Source: JAIQFR01 sp041494445
Lineage (GTDB): Bacteria > Acidobacteriota > Polarisedimenticolia > Polarisedimenticolales > JAIQFR01
Assembly (NCBI GenBank): GCA_041494445.1
Contig: JBGQAU010000003.1
Location: forward strand, 29,776 to 93,775
Reading direction: 5' to 3'
Length of the DNA: 64,000 nucleotides
Numbering within the stretch: position 1 is the first letter of the stretch; the number at the start of each line of letters is the position of its first letter. Positions 18,601 to 26,682 of this stretch are shown piece by piece. The notes under the pieces were generated by a model. The model did not search any database. It was given only the letters and a program-made list of their open reading frames with translations, and had not been told where the DNA came from. The position numbers and the translations under genes were made by a program.

Positions 18601-19000
18601 CTGCCTGCTCAACATGTACTCGGCCTCGGACGGGGACATCTTCCCGTACTACTTCCGCGAGTACGGCCTCGGACCGCTGATCGGCACCCGCTCTTGGGGA
18701 GGCGTGATCGGCATCCGCGGACTCGGCCCGAACCTCGTGGACGGGGGGTACGTCACCATGCCCGAGTTCAGCTCGTACAACCTGAAGAGCCAGTGGATCA
18801 TGGAGAACCACGGCGTCGATCCGGACATCGTTGTGGACAACCTCCCGCAGGACGAGATGGCCGGAAAGGACGCGCAGCTCGAGCGCGCCATCCAGGAAGT
18901 GATGAAGCGCGTCGAGGAGAGGAAGCCCACGTGGCCGCCTCCACCGCCCTCGCGCGACCTCCGCGACCCGGACGCGACGGAGGGGGTGGAGAGGAGATAG
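15641..19000 (+). CDS. Tricorn-type S41 protease
   Basis: A 1119-residue secreted protease with a signal peptide (about 1-25). WD40/TolB-like propeller repeats (about 30-640) carry many copies of a SPDGKWIAF-type motif. A Lys/Glu-rich linker (about 555-590) follows, then the tricorn core: a C1 domain, an embedded PDZ domain (about 790-865) and the S41 catalytic domain. Visible catalytic features are ESGHAY with His772 and the nucleophile in NMYSASDGD with Ser996. Tricorn homologues are processive peptidases; the signal peptide places this one in the periplasm. It diverges from the toxin-antitoxin operon. Confidence 0.92.
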   Translation: MKTAHHSIPTAILVLVLAATAPAFATDPVHDARLLRFPDIHGDTVVFSHGGDLWSVPTGGGVATRLTTGDGLEVFPRFSPDGKWIAFTGQYDGSSDVYVMPATGGEPRRLTWYPAENASERMGYDNMVIGWTPDGKILFRSLRGPIGGFVGVPYVVSPEGGPEERFPLPESGIISFAPDGKRIAYTRIFRDFRTWKRYAGGMAQDVWIYDLEKKALDRVTDWEGTDTQPMWIGDSIYFLSDREDWKLNLWRYDLASRKTSRVTDFKEYDVKWPHSGSGKIVFENGGWLYLLDPAAGKPLRIPVDLPDDRKLARPHWVDVSNRITDFALAPGGKRAVFAARGDVFTLPAEHGNTRNVTATAGVREKSAVWSPDGKWIAYVSDATGEDEIYVVPQDGKGKPVQVTTGSDSLHYDPVWSPDSKKVAWSDRAMRLWYVDIAEKRPVQADKADVFEINEYAWSPDSKWIAYSKVQNNDLPAVFLYSIESRTITQATSGFCRSYGPQFDPDGKYLFALSDRDVNPVVGNFEASFTVTSPTRPYAIVLRSHLPSPFAPRSDEAKLEGEEKTEKPADKDGAKAGAAKDEKEKDKDKKEPFRIDLAGIQDRIVPFPVAPGEYRGLRAAKDRLFYLAAPVRALTGPPAGAKPRLVMYDLDKRKEQTILDPVDNYDLSPDGSRIVYRSEKTYGIVDAKEGAKVGDGKLDLSDLRMELDPEAEWRQIFAEAWRLERDFFYLPDMGKIDWPQMKRRYEPLLPYVSHRADLTYVIGEMIGELESGHAYTGGGDAPRPEKVPVGALGADLEPDPKAGLWRIARILDGRPWIESRRSPLAEPGIRVAAGDYLLAVNGKDLAASDDPYRLLVETPGHTVTLLVNSKPSRDGAREVTVGPLGDEQDLRYIDWVESNRKKVEQATGGRVGYVHIPNMGAEGLQEFIRQYFPQIRKEGLVVDARYNGGGFVSQMVLERLRRVVMGMGGPRGGRPGTFPDAAFNGPMVCLLNMYSASDGDIFPYYFREYGLGPLIGTRSWGGVIGIRGLGPNLVDGGYVTMPEFSSYNLKSQWIMENHGVDPDIVVDNLPQDEMAGKDAQLERAIQEVMKRVEERKPTWPPPPPSRDLRDPDATEGVERR

Positions 19001-19140
19001 CGTCCGATTGACGGTTGACCTCCTCGCGCCTCATGTGTTACGAAGCACCCAGGCATTGCCGGGGAACGGCTGGTTGTTCCCCGGACGCGGAGGCCATCGT
19101 GATCGTCGCAAGCCTCGACCGCCGAAAAGGGGGTAGAGCA

Positions 19141-19437
19141 ATGCATCGTCGCGCCGCAGTCGTCTTCGTTCTGGCCGCCCTGGTTCTGCTGATGCCCTCG
19201 TGCAGGAAGCTCTCGGCACTCGCGCCCACCACGGGGGAAAGCCTCGTCGCCTTGCCCCTGGCGAGCACCAACTCGATCCCCCCGGAGTGGGGGACCCTGG
19301 TCTCGGTGACGAGCGCAAGCGCGTATCCGCCACTGGTCCAGCTCTGGCTGCAGGACCGTGACGGAACGCTCCGGATGCTGGTCCTCGATCTCTCCACCGC
19401 CCGCTTCGTCAACGCAAAGCTGATCCCGCGGCGCTAG
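19141..19437 (+). CDS. Small lipoprotein of unknown function
   Basis: A 98-residue protein with a type II signal peptide and lipobox LMPSC, Cys21 being the lipidation site. The mature part is short, without a recognised domain, containing a beta-rich segment (VQLWLQDRDGTLRMLVLDL). The ATG at 19141 is preceded by an AGGGGGTAGAGCA site. It sits between the tricorn protease gene and a small membrane protein gene on the same strand. Function unknown. Confidence 0.65.
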   Translation: MHRRAAVVFVLAALVLLMPSCRKLSALAPTTGESLVALPLASTNSIPPEWGTLVSVTSASAYPPLVQLWLQDRDGTLRMLVLDLSTARFVNAKLIPRR

Positions 19438-19537
19438 CCCGCCCCTTCGGACCGCGGCGCCCGGCGCGCTTTTCGGGTCCCATCGGGAGGACGTTCATTC
19501 CGCAGCGCTCAATACGAATTGGGAGGAGGGCAAGGAC

Positions 19538-19768
19538 GTGAGCAAGATCACAAGCCTGATCAACCGCACGCTCTTCGTGCTGTCGTTCGTCCTGGCGGCG
19601 ATCGCCGTCCTGGAGAAGATCGTCAACCTGGCCGGCTACACGATCGTTCGGGAAGCTTACAGCCCGGCTCGCCTCCTGGAGGTCTCGGTCGTCGGCCTGG
19701 TGTTCGTCATCACGCTGCTGCTCCGCGAGATCCGGCACGAGCTGGAGGGCAAGAGCGGCACTCCGTAG
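19538..19768 (+). CDS. Small two-helix membrane protein
   Basis: A 76-residue protein with two hydrophobic segments (about 12-34 and 46-62) and a charged C-terminus (LLREIRHELEGKSG). Start is GTG 19538 behind a GGGAGGAGGGCAAGGAC site. No family is recognised; coding is supported by the ribosome site and by the membrane-protein composition. Confidence 0.55.
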   Translation: MSKITSLINRTLFVLSFVLAAIAVLEKIVNLAGYTIVREAYSPARLLEVSVVGLVFVITLLLREIRHELEGKSGTP

Positions 19769-20168
19769 CCCGCGCCCATCGCGGAATTCCGGTGCGCCGC
19801 CTCCAGTGCATCCAAAGATCGCGCCGCGGTTCGTGGAGACACGCCCGCCGGCGTTGATTCAATATTTCGGATTCACTCCGGCACCTTGGATGCGGTTCAT
19901 GTCGCCCGAGTCGCCGCCAAATTGGCACGCATGCCACAAGTCATTGCAATGGAGCAGCTTAGCGATGGAGAGTACGCCGAGTGACGAATGGCGTCATCCT
20001 TGCTCGTTTCCGCGCTCTGTGTGCGGAGGATACTCTTGCCAGCACGCAACACGGCGTCTCCGAAGTGTTTCCCGGACGTTCGAGGGGGCGTTGCGTCTCC
20101 GGTAACCCGTTTCGCATGGACAAGACGCGCATGGTAGTGCAGCGATCAAGAAAAAGGGAGGAGGAGGA
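19769..20168. other. 400-base intergenic stretch
   Basis: No credible gene is seen. The stretch holds a partial copy of a hairpin-type repeat (from 19929) and the leader of the following outer-membrane gene, whose ribosome site GGAGGAGGAGGA abuts the ATG at 20169. No clear promoter was identified. Confidence 0.4.
19929..19970 (+). repeat. Partial REP-like element
   Basis: GCATGCCACAAGTCA (19929-19943) is identical to the start of the element at 40834-40848, and both continue to an AGCT..GCGATGG tail. This copy lacks the central hairpin and looks like a deletion derivative. Confidence 0.4.
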
Positions 20169-21836
20169 ATGAGTCGATTCACTTCTTGGAAGGCCGCGGC
20201 ACCCGTCGTACTGGCCCTGGTGGCTCTGTTGAGCGCGGGAACCGCGCTGGCGGCGGCGCCGGACACGGGCGACGCGTACTCGATCACTCTGCCCGGCATT
20301 TCCGCGGCACCCGCCAGCCACTCGATCCAGAACGAGGCGAGCTTCGGGCTCATCGAGAACGAGTACGACTTCTTCTTCATGCCCTGGGAGCTGGCCGACA
20401 TCCAGTTCGACAGGACGCGCTATCTTGGAAACCATCACGCGGACGAGACGGGCGCGTTGGGCACACTGCTCTGGACGCAGTTGTCCAACAACGGAAGCGT
20501 CGGCAGCAATTACGGGGGCGTTGAAGGGCAGGACGCGTTCAGCGCCGGCTTCCTCAGCAATCTTTGGGGCGGCCGCTTCGGGGTGAACCTCGGCTACCTG
20601 AACGGGAAGTACCAGCCGACGACCGTGTATCATGACATTCAAACGACGGCTCCGACGTCGACGGCCTACAGCACGGGCAGCTCGGACCAGCTCGACGCCT
20701 ACGATCTCTATCTCACGTACGGAAGGGCGGCGGGCAAGGCCATGCAGTGGGGCGTCGGCCTGACGCTTCGGAATGCCACGGGAAAGCAGAACCCGTTCGA
20801 TCAGACTCTGGATAGCAGTGGAAATACCATTCCTTATGATGCGTATTCCGAGAAGGACACCGCCTCGAACATCGTCCTCGTCGGCGGCGTCAAGTTCAAG
20901 CCCAAGCAGGACCTCAGCTTCTCCGTGTTCGCCGAGGTGGGGATACCGGAATACAAGCGCGACGCGGCGTACCGTGAACGATTCCCGCTGACCTATGCGG
21001 AGCTGACCGGCGATGCTATCTACCCGTATAGGGTGTCCGAAAACACGCGCGACAAGCTCGACGGCACGACCTACAAGATCGGCGGCCGTTTCAACTTGTA
21101 CAAGGAAGACACGGACTGGCAGTTCGACCTCGCGTACAGCAACGAGAGCCTCGAGTACAAGCCGTTCTTCGGCGACCGGGGGAGCTCTTCCGTGGCTGGG
21201 GACCCGCCAGTGCTGACGTGGAGCCACCTCGACAGCGCCAACAACTTCATCAACGAATGGAACCTCACGAAGAAGGACGTCAAGAACGATGCCCTGATGC
21301 TCGACGCCCATATGGCCCACCGGCTCGGCCAGGCCGACCTTTACGCCGGTCTGTCGATTTCCACCATGTCCTCGAAAATCGACTTCGAGGATGCCGGCAG
21401 GATCCAGTGGCAGCCTTGGTCTTCCCCTCCCTACTCGGATCCCGCCGTCGCGGCCCTGGCCGCGCGCAGCTACTACAAGTGGGAGACCACGAGTTACTCG
21501 CCGTACGTCGCGACCCGTATTCCGATCAACAACTGGCTGGCCATCATCGGCGGAGCGGGTTGGACGCACACCGACGAGAAGGTTACCGATGACCCGTCGC
21601 ACTACACGCAGATCAACTCCGGGTTCGAGATCTGGAACGACGGCTCGTACAGCTGGCAAACGTACGTGACCAAGTCGTCGTGGTCCAATGCGACAACGAG
21701 GCTGGGCGCCCAGATCCTCTTCAAGCAGGTGGCGCTCGACATCATGTGGGAGCACGGCGGCTACGGGTCGGGTCGCCAGACCGTCGACAACAGTCGCCTC
21801 ATCTACGGCGCCACATTCAAGCTCGGTCGCAGCTGA
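20169..21836 (+). CDS. Outer-membrane beta-barrel protein, family not recognised
   Basis: A 555-residue secreted protein with a signal peptide (about 1-29, ending TALAAA). The rest is a long series of amphipathic strands rich in Tyr, Trp and Gly with the paired repeats expected of a large barrel (DLYLTYGRAAGKAMQWGVGL, LDIMWEHGGYGSGRQ), ending GATFKLGRS. The ATG follows a very strong GGAGGAGGAGGA site, and a strong terminator follows the gene, so high, monocistronic expression is likely. I do not recognise a specific transport family. Confidence 0.75.
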   Translation: MSRFTSWKAAAPVVLALVALLSAGTALAAAPDTGDAYSITLPGISAAPASHSIQNEASFGLIENEYDFFFMPWELADIQFDRTRYLGNHHADETGALGTLLWTQLSNNGSVGSNYGGVEGQDAFSAGFLSNLWGGRFGVNLGYLNGKYQPTTVYHDIQTTAPTSTAYSTGSSDQLDAYDLYLTYGRAAGKAMQWGVGLTLRNATGKQNPFDQTLDSSGNTIPYDAYSEKDTASNIVLVGGVKFKPKQDLSFSVFAEVGIPEYKRDAAYRERFPLTYAELTGDAIYPYRVSENTRDKLDGTTYKIGGRFNLYKEDTDWQFDLAYSNESLEYKPFFGDRGSSSVAGDPPVLTWSHLDSANNFINEWNLTKKDVKNDALMLDAHMAHRLGQADLYAGLSISTMSSKIDFEDAGRIQWQPWSSPPYSDPAVAALAARSYYKWETTSYSPYVATRIPINNWLAIIGGAGWTHTDEKVTDDPSHYTQINSGFEIWNDGSYSWQTYVTKSSWSNATTRLGAQILFKQVALDIMWEHGGYGSGRQTVDNSRLIYGATFKLGRS

Positions 21837-21856
21837 TTCGAGCCGTCATCGCTCGC

Positions 21857-21890
21857 GAAACCCCCGCGCCCCGCGCGGGGGTTTCTTTTT
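21857..21890 (+). terminator. Rho-independent terminator
   Basis: A perfect 13-bp stem (GAAACCCCCGCGC / GCGCGGGGGTTTC) with a CCC loop spans 21857-21885, followed by TTTTT. It sits 20 bases after the outer-membrane barrel stop and faces the convergent GT-C-like gene. Confidence 0.92.
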
Positions 21891-21918
21891 GCGGGCTCGA
21901 GGCGCAAGAGGGCTCCGG

Positions 21919-23511
21919 CTACCGCGCCTTGAGCTCGAAGACCCAGAAGACCGCTCCGTCCTCGAATCGGATCGGGCTCAGGCCGTAGCCGCCGTCCGCG
22001 CGGAGCCGCTCGAGGAGGTCCCGATCCATGGGCGCGGCCGCGAGGACCTCCGGCCGCCTCGGCACGAGATCGGCCCTGCCATCCCCCGCCTCGAAATACC
22101 CCCGGTTGGGCACGATCAGCCTGGGTCTCCGTGACAGGACGTAGGCGTTGTCCCACTTCATGAGCACGCCGGGCGCTCGTTCGAGGAACGGACGGCGCGC
22201 GATATGGCGGTCGTTGAGGCCGTACATGTCGATCGTGGGAAGGCCGGAGTAGTACGGGATCGCCCCGGCCGACGCCACGGCGATCCAGGTGCTGGGATCC
22301 ATCGTTCGCGCGAGGTAGCGTCCGAGGCGGACGTTCCCCTCCTGGTAGACGAGCATCCCCTCGTTCATCGCGGGGAGAAGCTCGTGGCGCAAGGTCCACA
22401 TCGAGACCGAGGCCGTCAGCGCCACCGCGAGCACCCCCAACCCGCGGAGGATCGTGGCCGTCCCACGTTTCGCCTCGCCCCCGAGGAACAGGAGGCCGAC
22501 GAGGAACGCCATCGGCGCGAGGACGGGAACGTAGAAGCGGTGGATCCTCAGGCTGTCGTCGCCGACGGTCACGACGTAGAGAAGGTGCAGGGCGATCGCG
22601 CCGCCCATGATGGCCGCCGGCCTGCGGCTCGCGCGGCCCATGAATCCCGTGCCGGCCCCGACCGCGGAGGCCAGGAGCCACCCGAGGTGAGCGGGATTCC
22701 GAACAAAGAGGGAGAGCCCGTGCAGCCCCTGCAACCACATCCGGACTCCCCCGCCCGTCTTCACGTAGTAGGTGTTCGGGAACGGCGCGGCGTAGTACGC
22801 GAGCCGAAACAAGAAATGCGCGGCGAGCACGAGACCGGGAAGCGCGTACGAGCGGAGGGCTCGCCACCTGTCCGACCGCGCCGACATCGCGACCGGGAGG
22901 AAACCGAGGACCCAGAACAGGAGGCCCTCGGGACGGGTCAGGGCGGCGGCCACGAGCGCGAGCGAAGTCCAGGAGATCTGCCGCCCGGTCGGGCTCTCCG
23001 TTGAGAGCCTCGCGAGACCCACGAACAGCAGCAGGGCGTAAGCGACCGTCTCGAGTCCGGCGACCGTCCAGATCTGGAGCACGAAGCTCGTGCCGAGAAG
23101 GACCGTGGCCGTCGCGGCCCCCCAGTCGAGGGCTCCGGCCCTGCGGAGCGAAAGGTAGAGCGCGAGAAGGAGCATCCCCGCCGACGCGCAGCCGAGCGCC
23201 TTGGACGCCGGCACGGGGTCGAGGCCCGCGCCGATGGCGGCCGCCGTCAGCAGCAGCCACGCCGGGGAGGTGTAGCCCTCGACGCGCTCCCCCGGGTTGT
23301 AATTCGGTCCGGCGCCGACGACGAGGTTCCGCGCGTAGCGGAAAACGATGAACGCGTCGTCCACGGTTCGCGGCCACCAGAGGACGCAGCCGTACGCCAG
23401 CGCGGCGAACGCCAGCGCCAGCAGGCAGGCCACGGCCCACCTGCGGCGTCCGGCGAGCGGGGTCCCCGGATGCAGCGATCGAGTCGTCGGGAATCCGCTC
23501 GCCTGGGGCAT
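21919..23511 (-). CDS. GT-C-like multi-spanning membrane glycosyltransferase
   Basis: About 530 residues with roughly a dozen hydrophobic helices. The first periplasmic loop carries a Asp-Asp motif (WPRTVDDAFIVFRYARNL), as in GT-C enzymes that use lipid-phosphate sugar donors (AftB/ArnT-like); NPGERVEGYTSPAWLLL follows. The C-terminal third is a soluble periplasmic domain. I start at ATG 23511, just after the upstream gene's stop; the frame stays open to 23595, overlapping that gene. It is 16 bases downstream of the phosphodiesterase-TPR gene and probably in its operon. Substrate unknown. Confidence 0.75.
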   Translation of the reverse strand: MPQASGFPTTRSLHPGTPLAGRRRWAVACLLALAFAALAYGCVLWWPRTVDDAFIVFRYARNLVVGAGPNYNPGERVEGYTSPAWLLLTAAAIGAGLDPVPASKALGCASAGMLLLALYLSLRRAGALDWGAATATVLLGTSFVLQIWTVAGLETVAYALLLFVGLARLSTESPTGRQISWTSLALVAAALTRPEGLLFWVLGFLPVAMSARSDRWRALRSYALPGLVLAAHFLFRLAYYAAPFPNTYYVKTGGGVRMWLQGLHGLSLFVRNPAHLGWLLASAVGAGTGFMGRASRRPAAIMGGAIALHLLYVVTVGDDSLRIHRFYVPVLAPMAFLVGLLFLGGEAKRGTATILRGLGVLAVALTASVSMWTLRHELLPAMNEGMLVYQEGNVRLGRYLARTMDPSTWIAVASAGAIPYYSGLPTIDMYGLNDRHIARRPFLERAPGVLMKWDNAYVLSRRPRLIVPNRGYFEAGDGRADLVPRRPEVLAAAPMDRDLLERLRADGGYGLSPIRFEDGAVFWVFELKAR

Positions 23512-23527
23512 GAGCGTCCGGACTCGT

Positions 23528-25723
23528 CTACGGCGCTTTCTGCGCCAGCCGGTCCAGGAGACGTCGGGTCTCCGGCTGGCGCGGATCGAGAGCAAGCGAC
23601 TTCTCGAAAGCCCGGCGAGCTTCGTCCCCGCGGCCCGCCGCGGCGAGCGCCCTTCCGTAGAGCGCCTGGTTCTCGGCCGTGGCCGGGCTCTTCCGCAGGA
23701 GCCGCTCGATCAGCTCCACGGCGCGGGCGGGGCGCCCGAGCCGAAGCTCCATGGCCGCGGCCCGATCGAGGACCGCCGGTAGATCCGGCTCGATGCGCAG
23801 CGCCTCCTCGTAGCGGGCGGCGGCTTCATCGAGGCGATTCTCCTCCACGGCCACGTCGCCCAGGCCGGCGCAGCCCAGCGCCCGGTCCGCCGGGCTGTCC
23901 GCCCATTGGCGCGCGACGTCCAGCAGCCGACGCGCCTCGGCGTGATCCCCGCGCCGCAGGAGAGCCAGGCCGAGGCCCAGAGACACCCTGCCGTTCGACG
24001 GGTCCCGCGCGAGCGCCGCCTTCAGCACGCGGATCCCGTCGTTCTCGCGGCCCGCGCCCACGTACGCCTCCCCGAGGCGGTCCGCGTAGGTCCCACCGAC
24101 GCGGGGATCGAGCTTGGCGGCCTTCTCCAGGAAGGGAACCGCCGATCTCGCGTCGCCGTCCGCGAGGAGGACGAGCCCCTCGCCGAGGAAGCCCAGGGCG
24201 AACGCGGGCGCGTCGTGCTGAAGGGCTCTGAGAGTCCGGAGCGCCTCCTCGCGCTTGCCCGAGTTGGCAAGGATGACGGCCTTGTTGAACCGGTTCAGGA
24301 GCACGCCCTCCTGCCCGCGGGCCGCGGCGGCTCCTCCCCCGTCCGAGCGCGGCGAGCCCTCGCCGGGCGACCCGCCGATGTAACCCAGCGCGCGAAGCTT
24401 CGCGATCTGCTCGTCCGACGACGCCTCCGCCGGCCCGGGCATCTCCCTCGGCCCCGCCGCCTCGTAGTCCTCCACCCTCCGCACCGTCTGCGCCAGGATC
24501 TCCCGCGGGAACGCCTCGTCGAGGGGCCTCCCCTTGAGCGTGGCCGCCAGCGGCAGACCCGCGAGACGGCACAGGGTCGGCAGCACGTCATAGGCCGTCG
24601 CCCCCTGCAGGGTCGCGCCGGGCTTCACTCCCCGCCCCCACAGCAGCAGCATCCCGTCCGGCCGGTGCCACAGGGGAGCCTGGTTGGCGTGCACCGTCAC
24701 CGCCGGTGTCCTCGGACGGCGCGCTCCCGTCTTGAAGCCGTGGTCCGACATCACCATGACCGTCGTCTTCGCCGGGTCGACCCGCGACACGAGCTCTCCC
24801 ACGATCGCGTCCATCTGCTCGTAATACCGGTCGAACGCCTCCCCGAGGTGCCGGGCGGACTCGGCGTCCACCCCGGGAAGCGGAGGAGGCGCGAACTGGG
24901 CGAAGAGGTGCCCCACCGAATCGGTCCCCTCGAAGTACACCGCCGAGATCGCGGGGTCGTATCGCTCCATGAGGAGGGGAGTCAGGCGCCGGTACAGCTC
25001 CGTGGTGCGCAGGATGTCGAGGAACGTCTTGTAGGTCTCCTGCCGGATCCGGACCGTGGCGCCGCCGCCCTCGCCTCTCTTGAAGAACCGCGCCACGGCC
25101 CGGTCGCCGACCTCCCGCTCCACCTGGGCGCGCAGGGCCTCGATCTCCGGCAGCAGCGAATCGGGATACGCGAGTCCCGTGGCGACGCCCCCCGCCGTCC
25201 CGGCGACCTGGTGCGTTCCCAACCGGTCCGACACCAGGTACCCGTCGACCCGCTCCGCCGGCCAGGTCGCGTACCAGCCGACGACCCCGACCTTGATCCC
25301 GAGATCGCTCGCCACGTTCCAGAACGCGCGGACCTTCCGCTCGTCCGAGCGAACGGGCTGCGTCGCGTCTCCCTGCGAGGTGAGGAATCCGAAGATCCCA
25401 TGATCCGTGGCGGGCCGGCCGGTCGCGATCGTCGTCCAAATGACGGGCGACAGCAACGGCTCCTCGACGTGGAGCACGCCCGAAGCTCCCTCGCGCTCGA
25501 GCCGGGCGAGGTTGGGAAGGCGGCTCTGGGACGAGAGCCGATGGATGATCTCCCAGTCGGCCCCGTCGAGTCCGATGAGCAGCACCCTGCACCCGCCGAA
25601 CACGGGCTTTGCGGGGGGATTCGATCCGGCGGGCTGCGAACCGGAACTGCCGCAGCCGGCGAGGAGCATGAGCCAGGCGCACCCGACCGCCACGCCTCGG
25701 CGGAACCCGCTCGACGGTGACAT
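23528..25723 (-). CDS. Alkaline-phosphatase-superfamily phosphodiesterase with TPR repeats, lipoprotein
   Basis: A 731-residue lipoprotein (lipobox LLAGC, Cys24). Residues about 45-420 form a type I phosphodiesterase/nucleotide pyrophosphatase domain: metal-binding GLDGADW, the nucleophile Thr in SPVIWTTIATGRPATDHG, a long hydrolase core and MVMSDHGFK with the second metal-site Asp-His. Residues about 470-731 are tandem TPR units. Similar proteins occur in Acidobacteria beside glycosyltransferase and TPR genes; they may hydrolyse phosphoesters in envelope glycans, but the substrate is unknown. It diverges from the PilZ gene. Confidence 0.87.
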   Translation of the reverse strand: MSPSSGFRRGVAVGCAWLMLLAGCGSSGSQPAGSNPPAKPVFGGCRVLLIGLDGADWEIIHRLSSQSRLPNLARLEREGASGVLHVEEPLLSPVIWTTIATGRPATDHGIFGFLTSQGDATQPVRSDERKVRAFWNVASDLGIKVGVVGWYATWPAERVDGYLVSDRLGTHQVAGTAGGVATGLAYPDSLLPEIEALRAQVEREVGDRAVARFFKRGEGGGATVRIRQETYKTFLDILRTTELYRRLTPLLMERYDPAISAVYFEGTDSVGHLFAQFAPPPLPGVDAESARHLGEAFDRYYEQMDAIVGELVSRVDPAKTTVMVMSDHGFKTGARRPRTPAVTVHANQAPLWHRPDGMLLLWGRGVKPGATLQGATAYDVLPTLCRLAGLPLAATLKGRPLDEAFPREILAQTVRRVEDYEAAGPREMPGPAEASSDEQIAKLRALGYIGGSPGEGSPRSDGGGAAAARGQEGVLLNRFNKAVILANSGKREEALRTLRALQHDAPAFALGFLGEGLVLLADGDARSAVPFLEKAAKLDPRVGGTYADRLGEAYVGAGRENDGIRVLKAALARDPSNGRVSLGLGLALLRRGDHAEARRLLDVARQWADSPADRALGCAGLGDVAVEENRLDEAAARYEEALRIEPDLPAVLDRAAAMELRLGRPARAVELIERLLRKSPATAENQALYGRALAAAGRGDEARRAFEKSLALDPRQPETRRLLDRLAQKAP

Positions 25724-25813
25724 ATCCTTGCAAGTCTAGCACGATGAAACGTTGTCCTTCCTCCCGCTTCCTCCTGCATAATCGGCGGCGTCTCTTCGAG
25801 GAGAGGCCCGCCC

Positions 25814-26524
25814 ATGAAGCCGAACTGGTGCCTGCTTTGCGGATCCCGGCACGCGCCGCGCCGAACCGATTGCGCCGGCGAGATCCTCGCGACCGCACCC
25901 GAGCGGCACGGATGGAGGGTCACGGTGGAGTCCCCGAGCCGGGTCGAGGCGTATGGTGTCCTCGTGGCGCCCTGCGGCGACCGTTGGAGGGCCCGGATCC
26001 TGACGTACCCCAACGTCCTCTGGACCATCCCCGGGGGCGCGGTGTCGATGAAGTTCCTCGCCCCGACACCCCGCGAGGCCGAACAAGCCGCGGTCGCTTT
26101 CATCGAGAAGCACATCTCGAGAACGGGGATCTCCCGGCGCGACGCTCTCGATCCGGTCCAGGTCGGCCCGTTCCCGCCGGAGGACCGCGCCGACGGTCGG
26201 CCCGTGGCCGCCCGCAGGACCCGCGGAGCGCCCGCGCGGAGGAAGGTGCGGACGATTCCCCTCCGCTTCGGCCCGTCGAAGCCGGAGCGGAGAGCCGTCA
26301 CGGCGAACCTCTCGGAGACGGGCCTCTTCGTCGTCACCGACGATCCCCTGCGCCGCGGAAGCCCCGTCGAGATCGAGCTCGAGACCGAGGCGTACTCGGT
26401 AAGGGTCAGCGGAACCGTGCTCTGGAACCGGCGCAAGCCGGAACTCGGCCGGCTCGCGGGGATGGGGATCCGTCTCGAACCCGTGCCGGCTCTCTACACG
26501 CAGTACGTCCGCCAGATTCCCTGA
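25814..26524 (+). CDS. PilZ-domain protein with N-terminal Cys motif
   Basis: A 236-residue cytoplasmic protein. The N-terminus has a possible Zn-ribbon half (WCLLCGSRHAPRRTDC). A PilZ domain occupies about residues 135-230: an Arg-rich RGAPARRKVR stretch, the NLSETGLFV version of the D/NxSxxG motif, and a late GMGIRLEPV strand. PilZ domains bind cyclic-di-GMP; here the RxxxR motif is only loosely matched. It is followed by the TMTC-like gene on the same strand. Confidence 0.75.
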   Translation: MKPNWCLLCGSRHAPRRTDCAGEILATAPERHGWRVTVESPSRVEAYGVLVAPCGDRWRARILTYPNVLWTIPGGAVSMKFLAPTPREAEQAAVAFIEKHISRTGISRRDALDPVQVGPFPPEDRADGRPVAARRTRGAPARRKVRTIPLRFGPSKPERRAVTANLSETGLFVVTDDPLRRGSPVEIELETEAYSVRVSGTVLWNRRKPELGRLAGMGIRLEPVPALYTQYVRQIP

Positions 26525-26682
26525 CGACGAGGCAGGCATCCCCGATTCCGATGCAAACCCAGCATCGGAGGCCCTCGGGCCGCCTGCCCCGGGCACGGAG
26601 TTGCCGGTCGCCGCGTCGGACGGAGCCGGAGGAAGAACGGGAGCCCCCTCCCGGCCCCGTAGCGGCCGTGTATCCTTACCGG